NCBI GenBank assembly: GCA_037043455.1
Contig: JAWPHD010000238.1
Coordinates: 1-64,000, forward strand
Source: Cyrtodaria siliqua
Lineage: Eukaryota > Mollusca > Bivalvia > Adapedonta > Hiatellidae
Direction: 5' to 3'
DNA length: 64,000 bases
In this document: positions 11,917 through 22,710 of the stretch, in pieces
Position numbering within the stretch: position 1 is the first letter of the stretch
Layout of the letters: each line of letters starts with the position of its first letter
Made by a program: the position numbers and the translations under genes
Notes under the pieces: model-generated
Database searches by the model: none
What the model was told of the DNA's origin: nothing
The model's input: only the letters and a program-made list of their open reading frames with translations

Positions 11917-12295
11917 TTCTGTTTAATGGCCGGGAACAGGTAAAAATCACAGCAATTTCGAGCAATTATGGCGTCAGAAAATGTATAGTTGCTCTATTTA
12001 AAATGTACAAAAACTGAAGAGTTTGTGTAACGTTACGAGTTAAGGGACCCTTGTGTGACATTTCATAAAAATGGTCCTACTCAAACAAAAGTGATGGCAT
12101 ATTTCCAGTTACTTTTCGAACACCCCTCGTATTATGATACAAAACGTTGTTGTCTTCATCTGTTAAAGGGACACATGGCAATCTTGAATTATTATCATTA
12201 TCAAGAATTAAAATTAGCATGTTGATTCATTAGTCCAGTATCATTTTGATTTAAACCTACTTGCAAATAATAAAGAGTTTTTTTTATTTTGCTTC

Positions 12296-12956
12296 ATTTT
12301 TGTGTCAGCTGCATAGCATTGCAGACACCATTCATCACACTTTAAACTGTAACCTAACCTTTGCCATAACTTGAAAAGTATATGACCTATGTTCATTAAA
12401 CTTCAAACACATTTTCATCTTACCTCAACTCTTGTGGTTCCGGGGGCCCCGTTTGGTTAAGGAGCAAAGAATAGGGACACTGCAGATCCCGTTGGAGGGG
12501 AAGGCAGAGGGGTAGAACACCCCCAAATTCATGTTCATTTTATCATTTTTTGTTCGTGCTCATTAAAGGTCTTCATCATGACCCCTACATTGTTTCAGGT
12601 GTCATCTCGCTTATATCACTAGAGCAGTGGCAGAAAAACTATAACATGGCTCCAGCGTAAATGGAGTGTTTACAATAGAATTTGCAGCAACTCTGCAGTT
12701 CAGAGTGAGAAGGTTCTAGGCCCGTTCTCCATATTTTATCTCGATGTACATGGAGGATGAGCCTGGCATGTTCATTCCTGTTAGGCGCCATATAACCTTT
12801 CATGTGTTGGTGCGCCTTAAAACCCCAATTCAATTCAACTCTGTCTTTCATTTTGGTAGAGTTCTTCCTCTTTTCATAAAACTTTTAACCTGAAACCTAA
12901 CCAACACGCGGCAGGCGACACAACTGTTCCGTAGAACACCCTTCTAGTTTTATCAT
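12296..12956 (+). repeat. Interspersed element (GTGTCRSCxGCATAGCA family) split by a retroposon
   Basis: It begins TTTTGTGTCAGCTGCATAGC and ends GGCAGGCGACACAACTGTTC..CCCTTCTAGTTT. A second copy at 14797-15080 has the same ends (GTCGCCAGCATAGCATGGCA and GGCAGGCGACATAAGTGTTC). The 5' phrase GTCGCC returns inverted as GGCGAC near the 3' end, the same architecture as the other tandem-core families. The insertion at 12433-12835 divides it. Confidence 0.6.
12433..12835 (+). mobile_element. Short retroposon with (AATTC)n tail, 7-bp target duplication
   Basis: About 400 bp running from TGTGGTTCCGGGGG to TTAAAACCCCAATTCAATT. It is flanked by CAACTCT on both sides (12426-12432 and 12836-12842). The 3' portion, with GAGAAGGTTCTAGGCCC, ATGTACATGGAGGATGAGCC and TTAGGCGCCATATAACC, is shared with copies at 48973-49380 (plus), 31091-31300 (minus) and 17876-18016 (plus). 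A constant 3' end with a simple pentamer tail points to target-primed retroposition. I see no tRNA promoter boxes, so whether it is a SINE or a truncated LINE tail is open. Confidence 0.75.
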
Positions 12957-14796
12957 AGGTTTAAATATATTTTTGGTGTAATATAATCAACAGTTAGTAA
13001 TATGCAAAAACAAATTGCCTTGCACTACTCATGTATTTTTCCAATTATTATACAATATTGAAGAACAATTAACAGAATGCCGCAAGTTTTAAAAAAATCA
13101 AGATTGCCATGGATAACAATTGATTACAGATTGTTCTGTATTGACACATGAAACACACTTCTGCTTTTCATGTTTGTAATTAGAAAATTGAACAAGCTAT
13201 ATATTTATGAGATTTTACCAATGTATATTTTATCTTATTTAATGGATGGATTCAATCATCTGAAAGTCTATTTTTACACTCGTATGTTGTTAACTTGTAA
13301 TTACTATTGTCAGCTAGTTGTGACAATTTTAAAACTCTATAAATAGACCTGTTAGTAAAGGACTAGGTATGATAAGGGACAAAATTGGCCTCCAACATTG
13401 AATGTTTTAATGCACAAGTTTTGAATATCTAGTTTAGCTACAAATGAACTGAATCAATACTAAAACTCATTACAAGTACGTTTGAAGGCTCTAAATGATT
13501 TTTAGAGCCTCACAAACAAGGCATTTTTTTGAAAATATGACATTTTTGTTTATTTTCAGCAGTTTTCGATGCGTTTTTGGTCTTGGAAATACAGAGCGCA
13601 CCCTCGAGCACATCTGATATTTTGTTGTAACAGGTACTTTATAGGGATGCATCATCAGCCAAAAAACTGTGTGTGCTCGGAGGTGAGCTCTATATTTTTA
13701 GGATCAAAATCTTGCCCAGAAAGGTCCAAAATCTACAAAATATAACAAAATTACCAAAAATGCTGTTTTTTGAGGCCCTATTGATTCTTCTAGATAAATA
13801 AAATATATAAAAATATATTTTGAAGATAAAATATGATCAATTTACTTCAATTTGCACAACAGATTATATGTAAATATTATATTTTTGCATTTTGAATATA
13901 TTGGGGGCCAAAATACCCCCTTATCATACCTTGTCCTTTCTTTCAGCTCTTATAGTTAAACAGTCTTCCAGTGTTAATTAAAATTGTGTGATTATGGATT
14001 TTCTGAGAAAACTGTAATATAGAGTAGTCTTAGTGATATGAAAACTTGTCCTTTAATCAAGCTTTTTCTAGAACAATTTAAAATGTTAGTAATTTTCCAG
14101 TTCATGATAAAATATATAAATTATATATCTAAAAGATGCTGCTATTTTACAAGCCAAATTGCTGATTGGGGCACCCATGTCTGATGGACACATTTTCTAG
14201 TTTTATGTCATATAAGTAGTCTTATGCTATCATTCTCACTTCTCAGAGTTTCAGTTGTCCCTGGGCACGTGTAAAACCAGCAATCAGTAAGTGTGGGCAT
14301 GTACAGTAGGTATTTTAGAGCAGACTGTAAGTCATGGTTAATCAGTTACATTTTAATTCCTATTTAGAAAATATCTAGTCTATAATGATTAATAATTACA
14401 AGCATATTGTGATTAGTTTTAGTTAGCTGCAGTTAAAGTGACCGAAATAATCACACAACATTAATTATCGATCCATTATTCTATTAATTTTCCGATTTTA
14501 CTTGAGAATGGATGCATCTCATTGGTCATTCCGCCTCATTCCCAGACAAGTGACTGATTGTGACAAAGGATTTACAAAAGTACCGTTGTGGTGAAACTGA
14601 TAAGCGAGAATGTATTGACATATGCAATTTAATTTCACTGCATCATGAAGGTCGGGTTAATCATAGATTTTAACAGGGAGTCCCTAATTTAAGTACACCT
14701 TGATCTTGAAAAACAACAAAAATGATCTGTTGTGTTCGTTTCTTGAATGATCTCCTTCGCCTGCCAAAATCGTGTTCTTTGTCATATTTGTTTTTG
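12957..14796. other. AT-rich stretch without a recognised gene
   Basis: No exon with acceptable splice signals was found. At 14168-14205 there is a solitary 3' end (GGGGCACCCATGTCTGATGG..ACACATTTTCTAGTTT) resembling the end of the element at 60127-60701, that is a decayed relative. The rest is unique-looking AT-rich DNA. Confidence 0.35.
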
Positions 14797-15080
14797 TGTC
14801 GCCAGCATAGCATGGCAGACACTTAGGGATCACTTTGTTCGTGGTCTGTAGTCCGTCTGTCACACCTTAACCCACGGTATGTTGTTAACATGTCCAATAT
14901 TAACATGTCCAATAACTCTGACTTTCATTTTTGTAAAGTTATGCCCCCTTTCATAAAACTTTAACCTGCAATCTAACCAAGCTCATAACTTGTGTTCAAA
15001 CTTTATAGTTAGATTGTACTTGCTGAAATAAGCTCACGGCAGGCGACATAAGTGTTCCGTGGAATGCCCTTCTAGTCTGA
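14797..15080 (+). repeat. Second copy of the GTCGCCAGCATAGCA element
   Basis: Runs from GTGTCGCCAGCATAGCATGG to GGCAGGCGACATAAGTGTTC and CCCTTCTAGTCT. It shares GTCCGTCTGTCACACCTTAA and AACTCTGACTTTCATTTT with the copy at 12296-12956. It is shorter because it lacks the retroposon insertion and part of the core. Confidence 0.6.
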
Positions 15081-15440
15081 ATATATGGTACAAGATGCCA
15101 GTAAATTAGTGTTGTGTAAGGCTTAATTTTATATGTTGTTTTGTTTTGTTTTGTTTTAATTTTCACCATTACTTTTATAGAGAATTCCATCTTATACAAA
15201 CATTTGCTCAAGTTGCAAATGATTGCGATTGAAACTTTGTGTTGAGTAATGTGTACAATAATTAAACATTATTCAATGTTTTATGTACAGTTTAGCAAAA
15301 TCTTCACAATGCAAATGAAGGCCAACAGAATAGCCATCTGTCACTAATTAAAGGAGACCTGGGTAGAGCTCCGCTAATCTCCATTTTTGTGATTGTTTCA
15401 TCATCATTCCCTATTTCAACCCAATATAACCTATAAGCTG

Positions 15441-15572
15441 TTAACCCTTAACCCCCTACATATATATAATGGACTGTTCTTTCTTTGAATTAAGACAGCT
15501 ACTAGCAGGCTGATCTAGGTTTACAATGTATGCAAAGGCTATTATAGTTGTGCTCAGCGGGTTGAGGGTTAA
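15441..15572. mobile_element. MITE with TTAACCCTTAACCC ends (copy 1)
   Basis: Left end TTAACCCTTAACCCCCTACA; right end inverted, GCGGGTTGAGGGTTAA. The internal phrases ACTGTTCTTTCTTTGAATTA, CAGGCTGATCTAGGTTTACA and GCAAAGGCTATTATAGT are shared with the longer copy at 62133-62344. No coding capacity. Confidence 0.75.
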
Positions 15573-16437
15573 AGGGCAGTAAAATCATTTCATCAAGTAT
15601 AAACATTCCTTTGTTTGGAAGTATGTTTTGCAAGTTTTACTATAATCAGAATAGTTTAATGTTTAATGTTGGCAGTTATGTAACAGTCATTACTACTTTT
15701 TCCGCGAGTACGGAGGGGGGAAATTGCATCGTAATTAGGTACAAGTTGATGCGTTGCCGTTTGTAACTTTAAAACTCGTTTATGTACAATATCTCAAGTT
15801 CTGCCAATCTTTTAAACTTGGTATTTGGGAGGGTGGTTTTGTGTTTTCAATTTCATAAAAAATATCAGCTGCTTTATTTAAACACAACGAAATGAAAGAT
15901 GAATGGTATTTTTGGTTTCCAAAAAATTACTAATAATAATGATGATAATAATGATATTGTTTGCATGAAAATGGTGGATATCTGTGACAGTATTTGAAAT
16001 AGCAAAATGGATCATGAGTGATGTTAGGATTGTTTGACCGGTTGAAATGTTATCTGATGATTTCCATATATTCTTATTCCAGAGAGTGATGTCCCTGGTA
16101 TAGATATTTTTGTCTATTTATGATCGAAAAGTATAGCTTTATGTTTGTAATTGAATTGCTCAATCTTTTTATACATATTTTAATGTGTTTATTTTGAAAG
16201 ATAAGGAAGGCCTTGGCCACCACATACTGTACTCAGGGTAAATGCTTGCTGAGTGAACATTTTGCAAAAAATTATTAGCACAGGGAATAATTTTGCGATT
16301 TTTATAGTTTCGCTTTTTTTTTTGGCAAAAAACATCAAAATGTATTTTTCTTTACCTCATGTTAGTATCGTTAGTGATGACATCTCGTCCATAATAATAT
16401 TTTTTACTGGGTAATATTGTTGTGATCTTTTTTTTAT
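15573..16437. other. Non-coding stretch
   Basis: No gene or repeat structure was recognised apart from a short trinucleotide-like run (aataataatgatgataataa) near 15930. Confidence 0.35.
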
Positions 16438-17240
16438 TATGCTCCCCATATAATTGGCGCTTTTTCCGTACGCTGTCCGTCCGTCACTCTTGTCCGGTGC
16501 ATATCTTCAAAACTACTGATGGGACTGCAATGAAACTTCACACAATGATAGAGGGCAATGAGAGGAAGTGCAGAGTGCAAGAAACATAACTCTGTCTTCC
16601 TTCAAATTAGAGTTATTGCACTGTGTAATTTTATACTTAGAATTTTTGTCCGGAGCATATCTTCAAAACTACTGATGGGACTGCAATAAAACTTTACAAT
16701 ATGATAGAGGGCAATGAGAGGAAGTGTACAAAACAAGAACCGTAACCCTGTCTTCATTCAAATTAGATTTATGGCCCTTTGTAATTTTATACTTAGAATC
16801 TTTTTCAGGAGCATATACTCAAAACTACTGATGGGACTACAATGAAATTTCACACAATGATAGAGGGCAATGAGTGTATGTGCTGAGTACAAGAACTGTA
16901 ACTCTGTCATCATTCAAATTAAGTTATTTCCCTCTGTAATTTTATACTTAGAATTTTTGTCCGTCCGTCACACTTTTGTCCGGAGCATATCTTCAAAACT
17001 ACTGAAGGGACTACATTGAAACTTCACACAATGATAGAGAGCAATGAGTGAAAGTGCAGAGTACAAGAACTGTAACTCTGTCTTCATTCAAAATTGCCCT
17101 TTGTAGTTTTATACTTCGATTTTTTATCTGGAGCATAAATTACTAATGGAACTGCAAATTGAAAATGCTGGGTGATACAGGGCCATATGATAAGTTGAGG
17201 ATACATTTCGGGGAGCATCCATAGGTTCTACCGATTTTCT
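16438..17240 (+). mobile_element. Tandem-core element, ATGCTCCCC family
   Basis: It starts TTATGCTCCCCATATAATTG and ends GGGGAGCATCCATAGGTTC..ACCGATTTTCTTGTTT. ATGCTCCCC at the 5' end recurs inverted as GGGGAGCAT about 25 bases inside the 3' end. The core has about four ~155-bp monomers (hallmark CATATCTTCAAAACTACTGA, ACACAATGATAGAGGGCAA). Terminal layout and the CTTGTT end match the other HINE-like families although the sequence is unrelated. Confidence 0.7.
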
Positions 17241-17282
17241 TGTTTAATTTGTGAACATATTACCCATGCACAAATGTCCGCA

Positions 17283-17708
17283 TGTACACTTCTCAAAACT
17301 GCTAACTACACCGCTCACGTTTTGGGTTATATATATCGATGGGTTGAATGTTTTTCAATAAAATAAAAAGGAAATACCAATTCAATCATTTTTACATCAT
17401 TTCATTTTATTTTTTTCATGGGCAATGCTAGAACTAAACCACAATAAGCAATTACAAAGACCCATGTAAACACTAAAGTCACACTTTTATGAACAAGAAA
17501 AGAAAAGTGTGACTTTAGTGTTTACATGGGTCGTTTGTAATTGCTTATTGTGGTTTAGTTCTAGCATTGCCCATGAAAAAAATAAAATGAAATGATGTAA
17601 AAATGATTGAATTGGTATTTCCTATTTATTTTATTGAAAAACATTCAACCCATCGATATATATAACCCAAAACGTAGCGGTGTAGTTAGCAGTTTTGAGA
17701 AGTGTACA
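17283..17708. repeat. Almost perfect 426-bp palindrome (206-bp arms)
   Basis: Left arm 17283-17488, loop 17489-17502 (14 bases), right arm 17503-17708. Reading the arms against each other I find one mismatch and two single-base gaps in 206 positions. The outer ends are TGTACACTTCTCAAAACTGC and its complement; the inner ends are ACTAAAGTCACACTTTT and its complement. There is no open frame and no clear target duplication outside the arms. It could be a foldback MITE, a long-hairpin precursor locus or a recent inverted duplication. Confidence 0.95.
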
Positions 17709-17875
17709 GTATTAGTGACATGTTTGCTTTATGATTGATTGGTCACCTTTTATTGTTGGTATCAAAGGTCGATTACAAACTTGACTTTAAAAACGTTTGT
17801 TTAGCTAGCCTTTCTTCTTTGAGATTGAACAATGATCTTACCAAGTGATTTTGGGGTCATTACAAAGTTATGCAG

Positions 17876-18016
17876 GTGAGAAGGTTCTAGGCCTATTTTG
17901 CATATTTTTATATCAATGTACATGTAAATGAAGGCTGGGCCTGAGATGTTCATTCCTGTTGGTGCCATATAAACCTATTGTGTTGTTGTAAAACCTAATT
18001 CAACTCAAATTCAACT
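17876..18016 (+). mobile_element. 5'-truncated copy of the (AATTC)-tailed retroposon
   Basis: Carries GTGAGAAGGTTCTAGGCC, a diverged ATGTACATG..GATGTTCATTCCTG segment, GGTGCCATATAAACC and an ATTCAACTCAAATTCAACT tail. Only the conserved 3' third is present, as expected for 5' truncation on insertion. Confidence 0.6.
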
Positions 18017-18539
18017 GTTCATCGTAGTTAAAAAAATGTAGAAACCAAAAATTGATTTAAATGAGCACATGCGATATTTACATTACATTCTCATGCTATC
18101 ATCATATAATAAAAAATTAGATTGACTTGTTCGACTTGTTTGTACATATTATTCTAAGCTTTAAAATGTATGGGTAGAGTGTATATACTGAAATCAACAA
18201 AGACGAGGTCCTTCACTTGACTTTACGTAAAAAAATTAACATATTGTTTATATTAAATGAGCAGGAACGATGACTGAAACATTAAAATCTTCATGAAATA
18301 TTGAGAGCAGAGGTGTTACATTTTCAAATTAGCTTACCAGCCAATTTTCTAGCCTGAATTCAGCTATTACATACTGTTTAGTTTTTGAGATTTTTTGAGA
18401 TTTTAGGCAAAACATTAGTCAATGAATGCGGAACCATATACAAATGTTGCATCAAACATGCCGATCTATCATTATATGAAGCTATAATGTAATGCAGTCT
18501 TTATGATATGAAGCAAAATCAGTTACACAGAATGACAAT

Positions 18540-19370
18540 AAACACATTGCCCTTGGTGAGAGGAGGAACCCTATTGCTTTTGGGGTCAGTAGGTAAAACT
18601 TAAGTTCATCATGACCTAATATGGAAATACACATTAAGCACGATAACTTCGAAAGCACATCCACCCTCATAGAACTTGGTACATTGCCCTTGGATTGAGG
18701 AGTTCTATTGCTTTGGGGTCATTAGGTCAAAATGTCAAGGTCACCATGACCTCAAATAGACACATATTCCAAGCAATAACTATTGGCATGGTACTGCATA
18801 GGTACATTGCCATTGGTGAGAGGAGAAACTCTATTGATTTGGGTGTTACTAGGTGAAAGGTCAATGTCACCCTGACCTCATATGGACATACACATTCTGA
18901 GCAATAACTTGAGGAGTATAACACCTAAACTCATGAAACTTTATTTTCGTAAGAGGACAAACCTTATTGCTTTTGGGGTTAGCAGGTTGAAGGTCAAGGT
19001 TTTTATATGGAAAAAGGCATTCCCAGCGGTAACTCCAGAAGTATAACACTTGCTCTTTGTAAGAGGAGGAATCCTATTGTGTCGCGGGTAAGTAGAGCTC
19101 ATGGATATATGCATTCCACAAGATAACTCTGGAAGTAAAACACAGGTACATTGCTTTTGGTAATTTCTTGCGTGGTCAGTAGTTCGAGATCATATTAACA
19201 ATGACCCAGTCCTGAGAAACACTTTCCCCAGTTACTTGTCAACTAGTATACCTACAATCTTGAAACTTTACAGAAAAATTTAATCCATGGTAAAACAATG
19301 ACTCCTATTTATTTTTAGGTTAGTAGGTCAAAGGTTAAAGTCAAAGTGACCTGATCATGAAAAATGCCTT
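18540..19370 (+). repeat. Second ~140-bp tandem array related to 960-2500
   Basis: About six diverged units with CATTGCCCTTGGTGAGAGGA, GGAACCCTATTGCTTTTGGG, GTCAGTAGGT and TGACCTCATATGGA. The AGGTCA-type clusters are weaker here than in the first array. Minus-strand open frames across it are repeat shadows. Confidence 0.75.
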
Positions 19371-19740
19371 CCACATTGTAATTTATATACTATTTATACC
19401 TACAAACTTTATACAAATATTGTGGCATAATTTATGCATTTGTTAGATGTTTTGGTAGACATATTTTTGTGTAGTTTCGAAGCCTTGATATTTAGGATCC
19501 AAATGTTTACCCCCACATTTCGGCCACGTTTTTTTGATAATATTGATAAGTTTTGTGCTACGTGGTGGACGGGACTTAAAAAATCATCCATACCAGAGTT
19601 ATGGCATTTTCTGCTTGTGAACATTCTACCACCTTCATTTATTATTTTTTCTATACCACACTAGTGTTTATATCAATGAAAGCTTGAATACCAGCCAAAT
19701 CGGATTAGTAACAGCATAGTTATGGCCCATGGTTTTCTGA

Positions 19741-21518
19741 AACAAGAGGCCCAAGAGGGCCTGTAGACGCTCTACTTGTATGATGTGATTCAAAAACATA
19801 AACATGATAGTGGCCAACCCAAGAAAAAAGTTTCCTATATATAACTCTATGTAAACTTTGGGTTATCGTGGCGGCCATTTTGAATAATTTTGATTATTTG
19901 ACGATAATGAAAAACACAAACTTGATAGAGGCTAACCCAAGGAACATGTATATGATATTTCACAAGAATGGAATAAGTCGTTTAGGAGATGTCGTTTGAA
20001 ATTTCCTTAAATTTGACATAGTTTTAGCCATGGCGGTCATCTTGGATGACTGGCGGCCGTGAAAAATACAAATCTGAGAGGGACAATCCCAAATATCATT
20101 GTGCTTAAGTTTCATTAAAATCCTTCGAGCGGTTTCACAGAAGATGTAATTTTTAACCTTTTCCTATATAACTCTATGTAAATTTTGGGTCGCCGTGGCG
20201 GCCAATTTGATTATTCGACGATAAGGAAAAACACAAACTTGATAGAGGCCAACCAAAGGAACATGTATATGATATTTCAGTAGAATGGAATCGGTGGTTT
20301 CGGAGGAGATGTCGTTTGAAATTTACTTAAATTTGACCTAGTTTTAGCTATGGCGGCCATCTTGGATGACTGGCGGCCGCAAAAAACACAAATCTGAGAG
20401 GGACTATCCCAAATATCATTGTGCTTAAGTTTCATCAAAGTCTTTCAGGTGGTTTCAGAGGAGATGTAATTTTTAAACTTTTCCTATATAACTCTGTAAA
20501 CTTTGGGTCGCTGTGGTGGCCATTTTGATTATTAGACGATAACGAAAAACACAAACTTGATAGAGGCCAATTTTAACCCAAGGAACATGTATATGATATT
20601 TCACAAGAACGGAATAAGTGGTTTCTGAGATGTCGTTTGAAATTTCCTTAAATTTGACACAGTTTTAGCCATGGTGGCCATCTTGAATGACTGGCGGCCG
20701 CGAAAAACAAAAATCTGAGAGAGACTCAAATATCATTGTGCTTAAGTTTCATCAAAATCCTTCAACCGGTTTCAGAGAAGATGTAATTTTTAACCTTTTC
20801 CTATATAACTCTATGTAAACTTTGAGTCGCCGTGGTGGCCATTTTGATTATCGGCGATAACGAAAAACATAAACTTGATAGAGGCCAGTCCAAGGAACAT
20901 GTAAATAATATATCAGTAGAATGGAATAAGTGGTTTCGGAGGAGAGGTCGTTTGAAATTTCCTTAAATTTGATCTAGCTTTAGCCATGGCGGCCATCTTG
21001 GATGACTGGCGGCCGCGAAAAACACAAATCTGAGAGGGACTATCCCAAATATCATTGTGATTAAGTTTCATCAAAATCCTTCAAGCGGTTTCAGAGAAGA
21101 TGTCATTTTTAACCTTTTCCTATATAACTCTATGTAAACTTTGAGTCACCGTGGCGGCCATTTTGATTATTCGACAATAACGAAAAACACAAACTTGATA
21201 GAGGCCAACCCAAGGAACATGTATATGATATTTCAGTAGAATGGAATAAGTGGTTTCTGAGGAGATGTCGTTTGAAATTTCCTTAAATTTGACCTAGTTT
21301 TAGCCATGGCGGCCATTTTGGATGACTGGCGGCCGCGAAAATCTGAGAGGGGCCCTCCCAAGTAACATTGTGATGAAGTTTCATTAAAATCCTTCAAGCG
21401 GTTTCAGAGGAGATGTCGATTTTATAAAATTGCTTACAGACAGACGGACGGACAGACGGACGACGGACGAAAAGTGATCGCATAAGCCCTCCTGACCTTT
21501 GGCCAGTAGAGCTAAAAA
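19741..21518 (-). mobile_element. HINE-like element (copy 3), full length, minus strand
   Basis: Read on the plus strand it starts AACAAGAGGCCCAAGAGGGC and ends TGGCCAGTAGAGCTAAAAA, the reverse complement of the ends of copies 1 and 2. The core is about five ~320-bp monomers (CTTCGAGCGGTTTCAGAG-type, GGCGGCCATCTTGGATGACT) and a GACGGACGGACAGACGGACG run at the 5' side. It is nested in a different tandem region (AGTTATGGCCC.. phrases on both sides). At about 1.78 kb it is the cleanest full-length copy in the window. Confidence 0.8.
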
Positions 21519-22710
21519 CAAACATATTCTGCCTTATGAACACTCTAGCACCTTCATTTATTATTTGATTTTTAGCAAACTTGCAAAGATTGTGAATAGC
21601 AATGAAATCTTGGACGAGGTCTAAAATCAGCCAGATCAGACTATTGGCACCGGAGTTATGACCCTTGATTTTCTGAAATATGCTATAATTTGGCCTTGTT
21701 AACACGATAGGGCCTTAATTTTCATTCGGATCGTTTACAAACTTTACCAGATTGTTGATACCAATGAAAGCTTGGACTATTCAAAAACTGGTCAGATCGG
21801 ACCTGTAACTTCGGAGTTATGGCCCTTGATTAAGTAAAGCTGTATTTTGCCTCATTACTTAATATGATAGGGCTTCATTTTTCATCATTTTCAAACTTTA
21901 TCAGATTATTAATATTAATGAAAGCTCAGATGTTTAAAAAGATGGGGCCTTCATTTGGCCGAATTTTAATGAAACTTTGCAGGGATGATCAGTACCAAAT
22001 CTAGTTAAGCATCACCGTGTTCTGGTTGAATGATTTTCGACTGAGTTGCCCATTAAAGGTTTTAATACACAAACTTTGGACTATTTTTCCTGAACCCCAG
22101 CTCGGATTTCAAAAACTTTGCAGGAATAATTAGTACCAGGCCTAGTGGTGTATATCATCGTGTTCCGGCTGAACAATTTTTGGCAGAGTTATGGCCCTTA
22201 AAGGTTTTAATACACTAGATTTGTACAGGTTAGTTCTCCTGAAAGCCTGGCCGGATTTCAACGAAACTTGGCAGGGATGACCAGTGCCAAGCCTAATTGC
22301 ACATATCATCACTGTGTTTTTGTTGAATGATTTTTGAGTTATTGCCCCTTATACACAAACTTTGTCCAGACTAGTTTTCCTAACTCCTGGCTGGATTTTA
22401 GTGACTTGGCACGAATGATCAGTACCAAGCCTAGTTGTGCATATTGTTGTCATGTTCTGGTTGAATGATTTTTGTTGGAGTTGTGGCTCTTTAAAGGTTT
22501 TAATAAAAAAAACACTGGTCAGCTAGTTATGGCCCATTAACAGTTTTAATACACTAACTTTGTACAGACTTGACTATCCTGAACCCCTGGCCGAATTTCA
22601 ACGAAACTTAGCAGAAATGATCAGTATGAATCCTAGTTGCATATGTAATCGCTGTATTCCGGTTGAATGATTTTGGCCCCTAAGGAGTTATAAACTTTAT
22701 CCAGACTAGT
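21519..22710 (+). repeat. ~160-bp monomer array (GATCAGTACCAAGCCTAGTT type)
   Basis: Diverged tandem units with ATTTCAACGAAACTTGGCAG, GATCAGTACCAAGCCTAGTT, TGTTCCGGTTGAATGATTTT and GAGTTATGGCCC. The same monomer fills the element that starts at 22711. No coding frame is conserved. Confidence 0.7.

Larger units (their letters stand above)
10465..12129 (-). mobile_element. Decayed mariner-like element interrupted by a HINE-like insertion
   Basis: The left end CGAGGGGTGTTCGAAAGGTA and the right end ending TTTTCGAACACCCCTCG are inverted copies that continue for about 50 bp (including ATGCCATAACTTTTGTTTGA against TCAAACAAAAGTGATGGCAT). Both ends are flanked by TA, the target duplication of Tc1/mariner elements. 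A minus-strand remnant of the transposase C-terminus lies at 11755-11916. Most of the transposase is missing, and the tandem-core element 10523-11571 occupies the left part. CGAGGG-type ends are familiar from mariners. The assignment is secure at superfamily level only. Confidence 0.8.
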
